Shown in pieces: positions 9,957-21,919 of a stretch of DNA of 64,000 bases. The position numbers and the translations under genes were made by a program. The stretch's first letter is position 1, and every line of letters begins with the position of its first letter. The notes under the pieces are model-generated. The model was not told the DNA's origin and made no database searches. It was given only the letters and a program-made list of their open reading frames with translations. The stretch covers positions 372,001 through 436,000 of the forward strand of contig OZ037862.1 of assembly GCA_964035575.1 (NCBI GenBank), written 5' to 3'. The DNA is from Rhynchopus sp. YZ270_cl-10 (Eukaryota > Euglenozoa > Diplonemea > Diplonemida > Diplonemidae).

Positions 9957-11492
9957 TTTTTTTTCTCCAAAAAGTGTAGTGTAAAAGAAAAAAAGAGCCT
10001 TTGTGGTGGATTTTGGGGGAGGGTGTGAGGGTGGTGCAGACACACACACTAAGGTGCCCCCAAGAGGATTCACGGAGGGGGTGAATAAAAAATGGTACAG
10101 GGAGGCAAAATTAGCATTTTTTTTTTCCTCCTTCTCGTGCACAAAAGGGGGGGGGGAGGTGGGAAGGACACAAAAGAATAAAGGCAAAAGAAAAAGAGAA
10201 AAAAAAAACACACAACAATAGGTACAACATCCCACCATACACACCCTTTTTTGTTACCCTCATTTTTTTGTGGGTTGCATTTTTTTTTGTTGCTTTTAAT
10301 TTATCGCCCATCCTTTTTTTTTTTGAGCTCCCTTACTATTACATTACTGGTCGTGTGTATCGGCAAAAAACAAAAAAAAAAGTCGCCTGTCCAAACAGGT
10401 CCTTACAGCAATAAATGGTTTTGCATTTTTATAAAAAAGAAAATCTTCGTTGAGTCAGAGGTTGTCCTCCCATCGTGGGAGTTACCACCTGAGTAGGGGG
10501 AAAATGAAAATAAAAAAAACTAAAAATGCTATTTTTTTCATCGCCCTTTGCCTTTTTTTTTTTGCAACAAAAAAACATAAAAAAAAATTTCGTCTGAACT
10601 AAGAAAGAAAGAAGAAAATGGGGGAGAAGCCGTTGCTTTTTTTTCTTCGGGAGGGTTTTTTTTCTAAATGGTCGTCTTTTTACCCCTTTCCCCCTCCCCT
10701 CCCCCTATTAATTTAACTACAAAAAAGACTTTTTAAAAAAATGTTATTTTTCCTCCTTCACCGGAATGCAGAGCAGAGAACATAAACAAAAAGGAACAAC
10801 TTGAAAAGACACATACTCTCATAGAGCGCAGATATCCTCAAATTGAAGAGGAAAAAAATAATATAGATTTGACCGACTTAATACACCTTCGGGTTCGTCT
10901 ATATTTCCTTTGTTTGTGAACTTTTTTTTTGTAAGAAAAACATCGCGTTATGAGAACGGTTTACAAAGATTGGGTATTACCTTTTTTTTAACGTGGTTCG
11001 TGAACGTTGAAGCATTAAAAATAAAAAGGGGTAGGTTGGGGGGGGTGTAGTTAACAACACCCAATCCTTGTAAATTCCTTCAGTGTGATATTTTTCAACA
11101 GGGCATCTGGCTATCCAGAACAAAAAATGAAGGGACGGAAAAAAGGGGGGGAAAAAACGTGAGAGGATCGGATTTCGCTTGTGGCAAGGGGAATAGAGGA
11201 AGTTATGTATGACGTATGTGGTCGGTTCTTGCTAAATTAGGTGGGGGGTTTTTTTTTGTTAGTGTAGCCGCCCCCAATTCAGACGGTTTCTTCACCATGG
11301 CGGGTTTCCCCCTGATTTTTATGTTTCACCCACCCTCCTCTATCTCTCAATATATTGGTACCCGTTACCTACCTCCCACCTTTTTTGTTTGCTTTTCTTC
11401 CAATTTTCTTTTCAAAAAAAATACAAAAACGCCATTTTTACATTGGAAAAAGAGAGAAAAGAATCTGAGGGGGGAATCTGCACAATAAAAAG

Positions 11493-11530
11493 AGGTGAAC
11501 CTAATCCTCTCGTGTTTAGGTTTTTCACCT
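11493..11530 (-). repeat. HP1 hairpin, long compensated stem
   Basis: Arms AGGTGAACCTAA and TTAGG...TTCACCT. The left arm has G where most copies have A and the right arm matches it perfectly, a second type of compensating change. Confidence 0.7.
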
Positions 11531-12029
11531 CAAAAGGATTAAAAAAATGGGGCATAACGGCCGGTGGGTAGGGGGGAAAGGGCACACCGCTTTTAAAAAA
11601 AATGTGACTGATAACGATAATCCAGCTAAGCTAGACGTAATGTTACCACTGTCTCTAAAGGAAAAAAAAAATGTATAAAAACTGAGGGTGTGGTATTTTT
11701 TTGGGAACACCCTGATACTAGACTCACTCCTGGTTTACCCTGGGAGGGTTGACAAGACATTTTTTTGGAGAGAAGAATGTCCCTCTCGTGCACATCACCA
11801 AAACAAAACGATCAACGAAGTCGACTGCAAAGAAATGAACACAAAAAAAATAAACTTGAAATGTGAAAAATCATCCTTTTCATTTGCCGCAACGTTCAAG
11901 CTATAATAGGGTCTTCGCAGTCTACGTGGAGTCGTCTTATTCAGTAATCGAAATATTCTGCCAATCATTCAGAGGTACAGCCAGGAGGGAAAAGTGTGTG
12001 AACTAAAAATAGAAGATTTTTTTTTTTGA

Positions 12030-12062
12030 AAGATGACTCGAGCCTCACAAAGACACGCATCT
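12030..12062 (-). repeat. HP1-like hairpin, weak
   Basis: AGATG and CATCT ends around GAGCCTCAC. The inner stem is lost. Confidence 0.3.
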
Positions 12063-12527
12063 CACAAAAGAAAAGAGGAAAAAAAAAAAAAAAACATCAA
12101 CAACAATGTCTAACAACCCCATAACACCATTTTTATTCGTTTGTCTCGTTGTTATATTTATAAACAAAACCTCTTCACGGAATGCATACGATCTTTTCTT
12201 CTTTTCTTTTTTTTTTCAAAAAAATACACATCCACCAGTGGAAAGTTAACGACAATACAAAAGAGAGGAACCTGCAGCCAGATCTTCTTCAGGGCACTAC
12301 TGCGGCTTCGTCATGACACATCTGTTGTGTGGTTGTGTGGTTGGGGGACACTTTAGGATAGAATATGAGTGGGAAATATTTTTTGGTTTGCAGCGCCGAA
12401 AAAACGGCAGCGAGGTATGTGGTCATGAGGGCGAGACTGGGGAAACACAACACAAAAAATACTGATGAAGGTGGTATGGTACGTTATACATAGTGTGTTG
12501 TAAGTACTCAAGGATAGTAGTCATACC

Positions 12528-15500
12528 TCATGCTGTGGGCTCTGTGGATGCCTCTGTGGCGGCAGCCTTGTCGGAGCTGTCAACAAACTTGATGATGACA
12601 GTGACAATGATGAGGGAGCCGCACAGAAGGATGATGCCCACCCACCAGAAGTCCCAGGCCTCGTCGAAGAGGGGTGCGCACACGAAGGCGAAACGGGTCA
12701 TCAGCTTGATCAGGATGTTCAGGGCCGGTCCAGAGGTGTCCTTGAACGGGTCTCCCACGGTGTCTCCGCACACAGCCGCCTTGTGGCAGTCGGTCTTCTT
12801 GCCCTGTCTCTCCCCATCCAGCACAAACTGTCCCGCCTCAATCCACTTCTTCGCGTTGTCCCATGCTCCTCCGGTGTTCGACATCATCACTCCGAGCAGG
12901 TATCCAGACGCAATGGCTCCGATAAGCATACCCACAAGGCAGTGGGATCCGAAGGTGAATCCCATCACAAGGGGCGAGAAGATCGCGAGCACTCCAGGCA
13001 GAAGCATTTCCTTCAGGGAAGACTTCACGGAGATCTCAATGCAACGGGCGTAGTCGGGCTTGGAGTCAGGGTCGGTCAGGATCTGGGGGTTCTCCTTGAA
13101 CTGGCGACGCACTTCAGCCATCATCTCCTGGGCGGCCTTGTTCACGGAGAGCATGGTCATGGCTCCGAACACGTAGGGGAGGAGGGCTCCCACAAGGACT
13201 CCGATCACAACAACCGGGCGAAGAAGGTTCACGCTCTCAATGTCGGCAACACGTGCGAAGGCGGTCAGGATCGACAGGGCGGAGAGCACGGCAGATCCGT
13301 TCGCGAATCCCTTACCAGTGGCAGCGGTGGTGTTGCCAAGGGCGTCAAGGGCGTCGGTGTAGTCACGCACCCATCCAGGGAGCTCAGACATCTCCGCAAT
13401 TCCTCCGGCGTTGTCGGACACAGGGCCGTAGGCGTCGGTCGACATTGTCACTCCGAGGGTCGAAAGCATACCCACACATGCAATGGCAGTGCCGTAGAAT
13501 CCTGCAAGGTAGAAGGATCCAAGCACAGCAACCACAATCAGGAGCAGGGGCACAACGGTCGAGTACATTCCCATTCCGAGTCCCTGTGTGGTGTGGTGTC
13601 ATGTAATAAAACAAACCCAAAGTAAAGTGAACATGTGCATCACGTGCACCACACAGATCAAAAGCAAACAAATAAAGAATAATCGAAAGATGAATGCGTC
13701 TCTCGTCCATACACCTAAAGTAAAGCAAACTTTGTCAAGACACAAACGATCTCTTCTGAAAACAACAACACATACCTGGATGATGACGGGTCCCGGTCCG
13801 AACTCAGTGGCCCGGCCAATGGACTGGGTGGGCTCGTCAGTGTGGCTGGTGAAGTACTCAGTCACCATTCCGATCAGGATACCGACGGCAAGTCCAACCA
13901 CGATGCATCCGAACAGACGGCAGCCAGGGTTCTTCTGGGCGTACGGCACGTCGCTGATGCCCATCTGTCCGAAGATGACGTAGCCAGGTGTCTGGGGGTA
14001 CGTGACCTGGAGGGGGTTGGTAAGGCTGTATGCGTTCTCCTCGAACTCAAGCACGTCAAGGTCGTTCAGCCACTCACGCTCAGGCTGGAACAGGAACACG
14101 CACAGGAACAGGCAGATCACGGTGATGAGCACTCCCGCAACCATCACGTTCACACGCATGGCAGCAAGAAGATCGTCCAGGGAAGGCACGCTTCCTCCCT
14201 TGTTGCTCACCTTGATGCTCAGGGTGCAGATGATCGAGATGAACAGACCGATCATCACAATGTAGAAGGGAAGGGCAACTCCCTTGGATCCGAACTCAGG
14301 TGCTCCAAGCACGGCAGCGGCAACAATCGATCCCACGAAGGACTCGAACAGATCGGCACCCATTCCGGCGACGTCACCCACGTTGTCACCAACGCAGTCG
14401 GCAATGGTCGCAGGGTTCTTCGGGGAGTCCTCACCAAGGTCCTTGTCGACCTTTCCGCACAGGTCAGCTCCGACGTCGGCAGCCTTCGTGTAGATACCTC
14501 CTCCCACACGTGCGAACAGGGCAACGGCAGACGATCCGAACCCGAATCCTCCAAGCGCGTTCACGTTCGCGAAGATGCAGTAAGACATCGTCAGTCCGAA
14601 CACTCCCGCGCTCACAACACCGATACCCATGCATGCTCCGGTGCGGAAGGCAACCTGCAGACCGGCACCAATTCCAGCCTCCTCGCTCGAGTAGCATGCG
14701 GCGGCGGTACGGCAGTTACCCTCAGTCGCAATGTGCATGCCGTAGTACCCACATCCAGCGGACAGGGCAGCTCCGAACAGGAAGGACACAGACGAGGCGG
14801 GCACCCAGTTGTTCTCCTGTCCGTCAATGGCGATGAAGAGGAAGAGCCAGAGCAGGAACACGAAGGGTGCAAGCCAGGTGTACTCCATGTGGAGGAAGTC
14901 CATGGCGGCAGTGTGGATCGTCTCAGCGGTGTCAGACATCTGCTGGGTACCACGTGGCTGCGAGAGCACGTCGGCGGAGTAGAAGCACACTGCGGCGAAT
15001 CCAAGGAAGGACACAGCCATGGCTCCCCACACAGCCGTGTACGGCACGTTGAAGTTGCACTCCATGGCCTCCCTGTGCTCGTACAGGTCCACGTCCTTCT
15101 GGAATTCCACAATCGCGCTTGTGGTTGTGGACGCAGCAATGGTGGTGTTGAAGATCTCAGGCACAGGCCACCACAGGGATGGCTGGCGTGTCTCGAAGGC
15201 AATGCACACGGACTGACGTGCCCTCTCGTTGATCGCAGTCTTTGCTCCCGTAAGTCCCCAGTGGTATGGCCCGGTCGGGTTGAATTGGCGCTCGTACTTG
15301 TTCCAGTGACGAGACATCAACGCAACACGTGTCGGGTGGAACTCATCTTCTCTCCCAAAGTCGTCCAGGTACTCTGCAAGGAAGCAGATCACCATTGCAC
15401 CAAGAGCCAGGAACACGAACACTCCCATCAGGATTGTGTGGATCACAGACTTGCGCCCGGGCACGTGGTCCCATGCCTGCTGACCATCTTTCTGCTGGGG

Positions 15501-15739
15501 GGTGTGGTGAAAACAACAGAAACTTTACACTTACACATGCAACACAAACACGAACTGACCTCCAATAAATACCCACTTCTTGGGCAAGCAAAACACTCTG
15601 AAAACTATGCCTACACACACAGCTCTCCGTCTACACCACATTCAGTCAAGATGCATCCTCTGCACCCTTTACGGCTGTAGACGATTAGGAGAAAACACAC
15701 TACACATACCTGAGGTTCCTCAGCAAACGGCTCAACCAT
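12528..15739 (-). CDS. K+-dependent membrane pyrophosphatase, copy A1
   Basis: Hydrolyses PPi and pumps cations across an endomembrane. Exons are 15,710-15,739 ([10 protein letters not shown]), 13,776-15,494 and 12,528-13,583 (about 934 aa; family usual about 770). Introns of 215 and 192 bp begin GTATGT and end CCCCCAG or CACACAG, both phase 0; an alternative acceptor 3 nt on drops one Gln. Core motifs are intact: [46 protein letters not shown] and [21 protein letters not shown] marks the K+-dependent class. The helix-6 motif is DLFESF with Glu at 14,343-14,345, the Na+-pump position. An extra N-terminal helix plus luminal domain precedes canonical helix 1, and an extra helix follows helix 16. 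A GTATG donor-like site lies just after the stop, so a 3'-UTR intron is possible. Intron 2 carries an HP1-like hairpin. Confidence 0.96.
13687..13718 (-). repeat. HP1-like hairpin within intron 2 of copy A1
   Basis: AGATGAATG and CATACACCT arms around CGTCTCTCGTC. It is intronic and kept in the A2 intron with one loop change. Confidence 0.55.
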
Positions 15740-17603
15740 GATCTCTGCTCTTGATGATTCTGGAGGCAGGAACGTGTAGAGTAATGTGGAGTGGAGTGGA
15801 GTGGGGGTGATGTCATGATGAGGTGGGGGCGGGGGGGGGCACGATTTGTTGTTTTTCTTGGTATTTTTTTTTTAGCTTTTTTTTTTCTACAAAAAAGAAA
15901 ATGTTCTTCTTCACGTTCTTGTTTTGCTGTGAGCCTGGCGGGGGAAATCGCACACACGTTACAATGTTGTCGGAGGTTGGGGGGGGTTCTTTGTTGTGCG
16001 GAAATGCTCATGTGAGATAAAACACACATTTTGTTTTGCAAGAGAAATGCACCTGCACTAATCTTAAAGAGTGAAAGGAGGAAGAAGCCATTACAATAGT
16101 GGTCGTAAGGAGATATATTTAGACACATTTCACACCATATTTTAAAAAAAAAACTTTTTTAAGCTTGAGAGAGGGAACCACAAAGCACAAAGGTAGCTAA
16201 CGTTTATCATGTTTTTTTAAATTTTTTAACGAATTCATGCCTGGTTTTGTGTACATTTCCTGTGTTTTTTTTTCTCTCTCTGCAATCTAAAAATTGCAAC
16301 ACAATGGTGCAAAATGAGAACTACAAAAAGAAAAATGAAAAAAAAATATACACAAAAAACGCAAACATTACTTTATTGGGGTCTACCAGCTTTGGAACCT
16401 CTCCCTTTACCCCCCCGATCTCTTTTTTTTTTTTTTTCATTTTTTTTTCCTTCCCCACACAAATAGAGTAGTGCAGTTGCCAGCACTAAGCTCATAAACC
16501 TATACTACCCACCCAAAAAAAAAAAAAAAAATGGTTACTCACTGAAATTTGGTAACCAACCTGTCTACGCATCCTCGCTATACAAACCCCCCTGCACAAA
16601 ACAAAAAAAAAAGAGGGGGTAACACAGACCATTCAAACTCCCAAAATCCTGGTTGGTGCTCGTGACCCCAGGTATTTTGTAGTACCTTAGTTCAGTGCAA
16701 AAGGTCTTTATCGCGAACACCGTGTATTTTTTTTGTCCGCCGTTCAGCACAAGAAAGAGAAAGTCGAGAAATTTCAAAAAAAAAAATAAAAAAATAAAAA
16801 AAAAATTACAAAAGGAAAGAACCAAGCTGACCAGCTTCACATCCCAACACCAATGTGGGTTTTTTTTTTTTTGGGGGGGGGGGGGGGTATTTTTTTTGTT
16901 TATTTTTTTGGAGCCTCAGGACTACTTATTCAGAAAACAGAAAGCAGTCATGAGGGGGCGTCCATGTAGTTAATGTCTCCAGGATTCCCTGCAGTGCAGT
17001 GGACAAATAAAATACGCAATAAAAAGTTGATATGTGCAAACGCCGCTGGGACGGAGGCTTGGTTGTTATATGTGTAGCTACCCTAGAGTGTGCTCCACTA
17101 TATTACTAATTATCCGCTTTATTTAAAAAATAGTAAACGAAGCAACGCTACCTTAAGAAGACACCCCACACAAAGGGACGCACTCAACCTGCACTGGAAA
17201 CTACCACTCATGGGGGTCACGGGGGGACTAAGGAGGAAGGAGGCACTAAAACAAAAGAAAAGAAAGAAAGTCAGTCGGAAGCAGAACCCAACAATCCTTT
17301 TTTCCTCCACTATCCCTGCTCATCTGGGGAGAGGGGAGAATGGGGGGGGGAAAGAAAGCAGCGGCGAACCCGAAAATAAATAAAAAAAGGGGGGCACGTC
17401 GTTGTGTCAGGAATAACTCCGCTATCTTCACCTCGTGCGGTTGAGTGCGCCCATTGACATCTCAGTTTTTTTACTTTTGTCTTTTTTATTTGTTTTTTAT
17501 TTTTTTTGGAATCTAAAATGTGTGTGGTCAGTCCCAAAGTCAGCAATCAAGCAAACCTGATACGTAATGGGTGTTGTAAGTAGGCTCAGAAAGTAGTCAT
17601 ACC
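15740..17603. other. Spacer between copies A1 and A2
   Basis: No gene seen. Long T, A and G runs (for example near 16,420 and 16,875) and one HP2 hairpin at 17,058-17,099. The two A genes are near-identical but this spacer shares nothing obvious with the next one. Confidence 0.6.
17058..17099 (-). repeat. HP2 hairpin copy, second loop type
   Basis: Contains GTGTAGCTACCCTAGAGTG and GCTCCACT. The inner CTAC/GTG pairs differ from the 2,883 copy and match the copy at 43,507. Confidence 0.55.
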
Positions 17604-20600
17604 TCATGCTGTGGGCTCTGTGGATGCCTCTGTGGCGGCAGCCTTGTCGGAGCTGTCAACAAACTTGATGATGACAGTGACAATGATGAGGGAGCCGCAC
17701 AGAAGGATGATTCCCACCCACCAGAAGTCCCAGGCCTCGTCGAAGAGGGGTGCGCACACGAAGGCGAAACGGGTCATCAGCTTGATCAGGATGTTCAGGG
17801 CCGGTCCAGAGGTGTCCTTAAACGGGTCTCCCACGGTGTCTCCGCACACAGCCGCCTTGTGGCAGTCGGTCTTCTTGCCCTGTCTCTCCCCATCCAGCAC
17901 AAACTGTCCCGCCTCAATCCACTTCTTCGCGTTGTCCCATGCTCCTCCGGTGTTCGACATCATCACTCCGAGCAGGTATCCAGACGCAATGGCTCCGATA
18001 AGCATACCCACAAGGCAGTGGGATCCGAAGGTGAATCCCATCACAAGGGGCGAGAAGATCGCGAGCACTCCAGGCAGAAGCATTTCCTTCAGGGAAGACT
18101 TCACGGAGATCTCAATGCAACGGGCGTAGTCGGGCTTGGAGTCGGGGTCGGTCAGGATCTGGGGGTTCTCCTTGAACTGGCGACGCACTTCAGCCATCAT
18201 CTCCTGGGCGGCCTTGTTCACGGAAAGCATGGTCATGGCTCCGAACACGTAGGGGAGGAGGGCTCCCACAAGGACTCCGATCACAACAACCGGGCGCAGA
18301 AGGTTCACGCTCTCAATGTCGGCAACACGTGCGAAGGCGGTCAGGATCGACAGGGCGGAGAGCACGGCAGATCCGTTCGCGAATCCCTTACCAGTGGCAG
18401 CGGTGGTGTTGCCAAGGGCGTCAAGGGCGTCGGTGTAGTCACGCACCCATCCAGGGAGCTCAGACATCTCCGCAATTCCTCCGGCGTTGTCGGACACAGG
18501 GCCGTAGGCGTCGGTCGACATTGTCACTCCGAGGGTCGAAAGCATACCCACACATGCAATGGCAGTGCCGTAGAATCCTGCAAGGTAGAAGGATCCAAGC
18601 ACAGCAACCACAATCAGGAGCAGGGGCACAACGGTCGAGTACATTCCCATTCCGAGTCCCTGTGTGGTGTGGTGTCATGTAATAAAACAAACCCAAAGTA
18701 AAGTGAACATGTGCATCACGTGCACCACACAGATCAAAAGCAAACAAATAAAGAATACTCGAAAGATGAATGTGTCTCTCGTCCATACACCTAAAGTAAA
18801 GCAAACTTTGTCAAGACACAAACGATCTCTTCTGAAAACAACATCGCATACCTGGATGATGACGGGTCCCGGTCCGAACTCAGTGGCCCGGCCAATGGAC
18901 TGGGTGGGCTCGTCAGTGTGGCTGGTGAAGTACTCAGTCACCATTCCGATCAGGATACCGACGGCAAGTCCAACCACGATGCATCCGAACAGACGGCAGC
19001 CAGGGTTCTTCTGGGCGTACGGCACGTCGCTGATGCCCATCTGTCCGAAGATGACGTAGCCAGGTGTCTGGGGGTACGTGACCTGGAGGGGGTTGGTAAG
19101 GCTGTATGCGTTCTCCTCGAACTCAAGCACGTCAAGGTCGTTCAGCCACTCACGCTCAGGCTGGAACAGGAACACGCACAGGAACAGGCAGATCACGGTG
19201 ATGAGCACTCCCGCAACCATCACGTTCACACGCATGGCAGCAAGAAGGTCGTCCAGGGAAGGCACGCTTCCTCCCTTGTTGCTCACCTTGATGCTCAGGG
19301 TGCAGATGATCGAGATGAACAGACCGATCATCACAATGTAGAAGGGAAGGGCAACTCCCTTGGATCCGAACTCAGGTGCTCCAAGCACGGCGGCGGCAAC
19401 AATCGATCCCACGAAGGACTCGAACAGATCGGCACCCATTCCGGCGACGTCACCCACGTTGTCACCAACGCAGTCGGCAATGGTCGCGGGGTTCTTCGGG
19501 GAGTCCTCACCAAGGTCCTTGTCGACCTTTCCGCACAGGTCAGCTCCGACGTCGGCAGCCTTCGTGTAGATACCTCCTCCCACACGTGCGAACAGGGCAA
19601 CGGCAGACGATCCGAACCCGAATCCTCCAAGCGCGTTCACGTTCGCGAAGATGCAGTAAGACATCGTCAGTCCGAACACTCCCGCGCTCACAACACCGAT
19701 ACCCATGCATGCTCCGGTGCGGAAGGCAACCTGCAGACCGGCACCAATTCCAGCCTCCTCGCTCGAGTAGCATGCGGCGGCGGTACGGCAGTTACCCTCA
19801 GTCGCAATGTGCATGCCGTAGTACCCACATCCAGCGGACAGGGCAGCTCCGAACAGGAAGGACACAGACGAGGCGGGCACCCAGTTGTTCTCCTGTCCGT
19901 CAATGGCGATGAAGAGGAAGAGCCAGAGCAGGAACACGAAGGGTGCAAGCCAGGTGTACTCCATGTGGAGGAAGTCCATGGCGGCAGTGTGGATCGTCTC
20001 AGCGGTGTCAGACATCTGCTGGGTACCACGTGGCTGCGAGAGCACGTCGGCGGAGTAGAAGCACACTGCGGCGAACCCAAGGAAGGACACAGCCATGGCT
20101 CCCCACACAGCCGTGTACGGCACGTTGAAGTTGCACTCCATTGCCTCCCTGTGCTCGTACAGGTCCACGTCCTTCTGGAATTCCACAATCGCGCTTGTGG
20201 TTGTGGATGCAGCAATGGTGGTGTTGAAGATCTCAGGCACAGGCCACCACAGGGATGGCTGGCGTGTCTCGAAGGCAATGCACACGGACTGACGTGCCCT
20301 CTCGTTGATCGCAGTCTTTGCTCCCGTAAGTCCCCAGTGGTATGGCCCGGTCGGGTTGAATTGGCGCTCGTACTTGTTCCAGTGACGAGACATCAACGCA
20401 ACACGTGTCGGGTGGAACTCATCTTCTCTCCCAAAGTCGTCCAGGTACTCTGCAAGGAAGCAGATCACCATTGCACCAAGAGCCAGGAACACGAACACTC
20501 CCATCAGGATTGTGTGGATCACAGACTTGCGCCCGGGCACGTGGTCCCATGCCTGCTGACCATCCTGTGGTGATTATACATGGTGGATTATAAATGAATG

Positions 20601-20757
20601 CGAAGTTGAAAGTGCAGCCACTTCACCGGCGAGAAAGGCACTGAGAAAAAAACACACTAAACATTATAAACCACCTCACTGGCTGAGGCATCAATTCTAA
20701 AATGACAGTAAATACCCACCCGCATACCTTTGGGATATCATCGATAGGCTCGCCCAT
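17604..20757 (-). CDS. K+-dependent membrane pyrophosphatase, copy A2
   Basis: Exons 20,728-20,757 ([10 protein letters not shown]), 18,852-20,564 and 17,604-18,659; 932 aa. Introns are 163 and 192 bp, GTATGC donors and CACAG acceptors, phase 0. The body is almost identical to A1, including intron 2 and the TEPTA C-terminus, but the first exon and first intron are unrelated to A1. Homology to A1 begins exactly where exon 2 begins ([11 protein letters not shown]). Residues about 24-49 form the added N-terminal helix. The luminal region that follows has Cys in SVCIAFE and ECNFNVP. The A-type cytosolic/luminal loop before NPGCRLFG is longer than in B copies ([11 protein letters not shown]...). 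Catalytic, K+-site and DLFES residues are the same as in A1. Confidence 0.96.
18763..18794 (-). repeat. HP1-like hairpin within intron 2 of copy A2
   Basis: Same position as in the A1 intron; loop starts TGTCTCTCG in place of CGTCTCTCG. Confidence 0.55.
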
Positions 20758-21919
20758 TGTTTGAACCAGCCAATGTAATAAGGCCTCTGTTGGTGGTAGA
20801 GTGGGGAGCAGGGAGCAGGGGACGAGCGGTGACTCTTAATAAATACCTACCCACCATCTTTTTTTTTTGCCACTCTTTTTTCCTTTTGAAAACACTAAGC
20901 ACAAACCATCTGAAACGGGACAAACATACAGGGTGCATGAATGCCGTCTCTACTTGTCTGAGGGGTATTTTAGTTTGCCTTAGCACTTTGCTTTAAAGGG
21001 ACCACACACAGCAGAGTGTGTACGCGAACAAATGATGTACACTGAAATGAATAAATATGTTCTCCACATGTGCATTTTTGGGTTCCTTCCTTCTGAAATA
21101 CTTCTGAATGTCTTGGCTTGGGGAGGGAGGTGTTTTTTTTTTTCTATTTTATTGCTGGGGGACTCCAGAATTGGAATCCAAGAAAGAACAAGCTCTTCTC
21201 GTACTATGTCGCCAAAGCACGAAACAAAAATAGAAAATGTAAAATCTGTTCTTGGGTTGGGGGGAAAACGCACTAACGCTTTCTGTGATATCACAATATT
21301 TGGGGCAAAATTCATTTTTACACTATTTGGTTTCTTGACGGTTTCGGGGATTTTTTTTTTCTTTTTCATTTTTTTTTTTTTTGAACAAATATTTTTCTAG
21401 GGTTGTTGTCGGTTCCTATTCTTTAAACGTTTCTTCATAGAATCGACGGCCGATTCAAGGAAAACTTCTAGTATCCCCAGGTAAGTGAGCATCTTGCATC
21501 CACAAAATGATAAACTAACTTTAGACACAAGAAAAAAACATAAAAAAATTTGAGCATGAAGAAATAGGGAAAAAAACAAAGGAAAAAACAAAAAACGCAA
21601 TAAAAAAAAAGTCAGAACAAAAATAAAGCCAGTTCAAACCGAGAGCGGGAACTGTACATACCGGAGAGGGGGGGGTGAGCAGGGGAGTCAAGTCAGCACA
21701 TAAACCTCGAACAACTCAGCAGAAGTATTCCGGTTCAAAAGAGACAACCTGGAGGAACATAAATATAAAAAACAAAAAAAAAATGAAAACAAAAAAATAA
21801 ACAGTAACACATGGTGTGCTGGGATGCCACGGCTTTCTTAAGCATAGGCATCACGTCAGCACGGGGAACAGGTGTGCTGCAGTGTCGCATCCCTCACACT
21901 GCAACAACGCCACTCACAC
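20758..21919. other. Spacer between copies A2 and B1, with the conserved B-type 3' flank
   Basis: About 21,807-21,919 is shared almost exactly with the sequence just downstream of the other B genes (26,968, 31,078 and 38,941 onward). It includes a CAGCAC/GTGCTG hairpin and probably forms the B-type 3' UTR. The rest is homopolymer-rich with no gene. Confidence 0.65.

Larger units (their letters stand above)
9957..12527. other. Gene-free spacer upstream of the EF-hand gene
   Basis: Mostly A/T homopolymers with C- or G-rich runs. It contains an 8-bp-stem hairpin at about 10,860-10,905, an HP1 copy at 11,493 and a weak one at 12,030. No coding frame is convincing. Confidence 0.6.

Noticed and set aside
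9957-10244. 96-codon upstream extension of the EF-hand protein
   Set aside because: Encoded by T- and A-run spacer (FFFSLFLLPLFF-like), with no conserved feature; the ATG at 9,954-9,956 begins sensible coding sequence.
10860-10905. Stem with GGGTTCG that resembles a tRNA T-arm
   Set aside because: No cloverleaf can be drawn around it; D and anticodon arms are missing.
13584-13775. Read-through of intron 2 as coding sequence (VIIQ followed by VCVVV...)
   Set aside because: GTATG donor and CACACAG acceptor are kept in all eight copies, and removing the intron restores the family sequence VIIQ-GLGMGM.
13842-15680. Long + strand frames (550-630 codons) opposite exon 2 of every pyrophosphatase gene
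   Set aside because: They are antisense shadows caused by the strong C/G third-base bias of the real genes: His/Gly/Glu-rich, no domain, and present in all copies only because the copies are alike.
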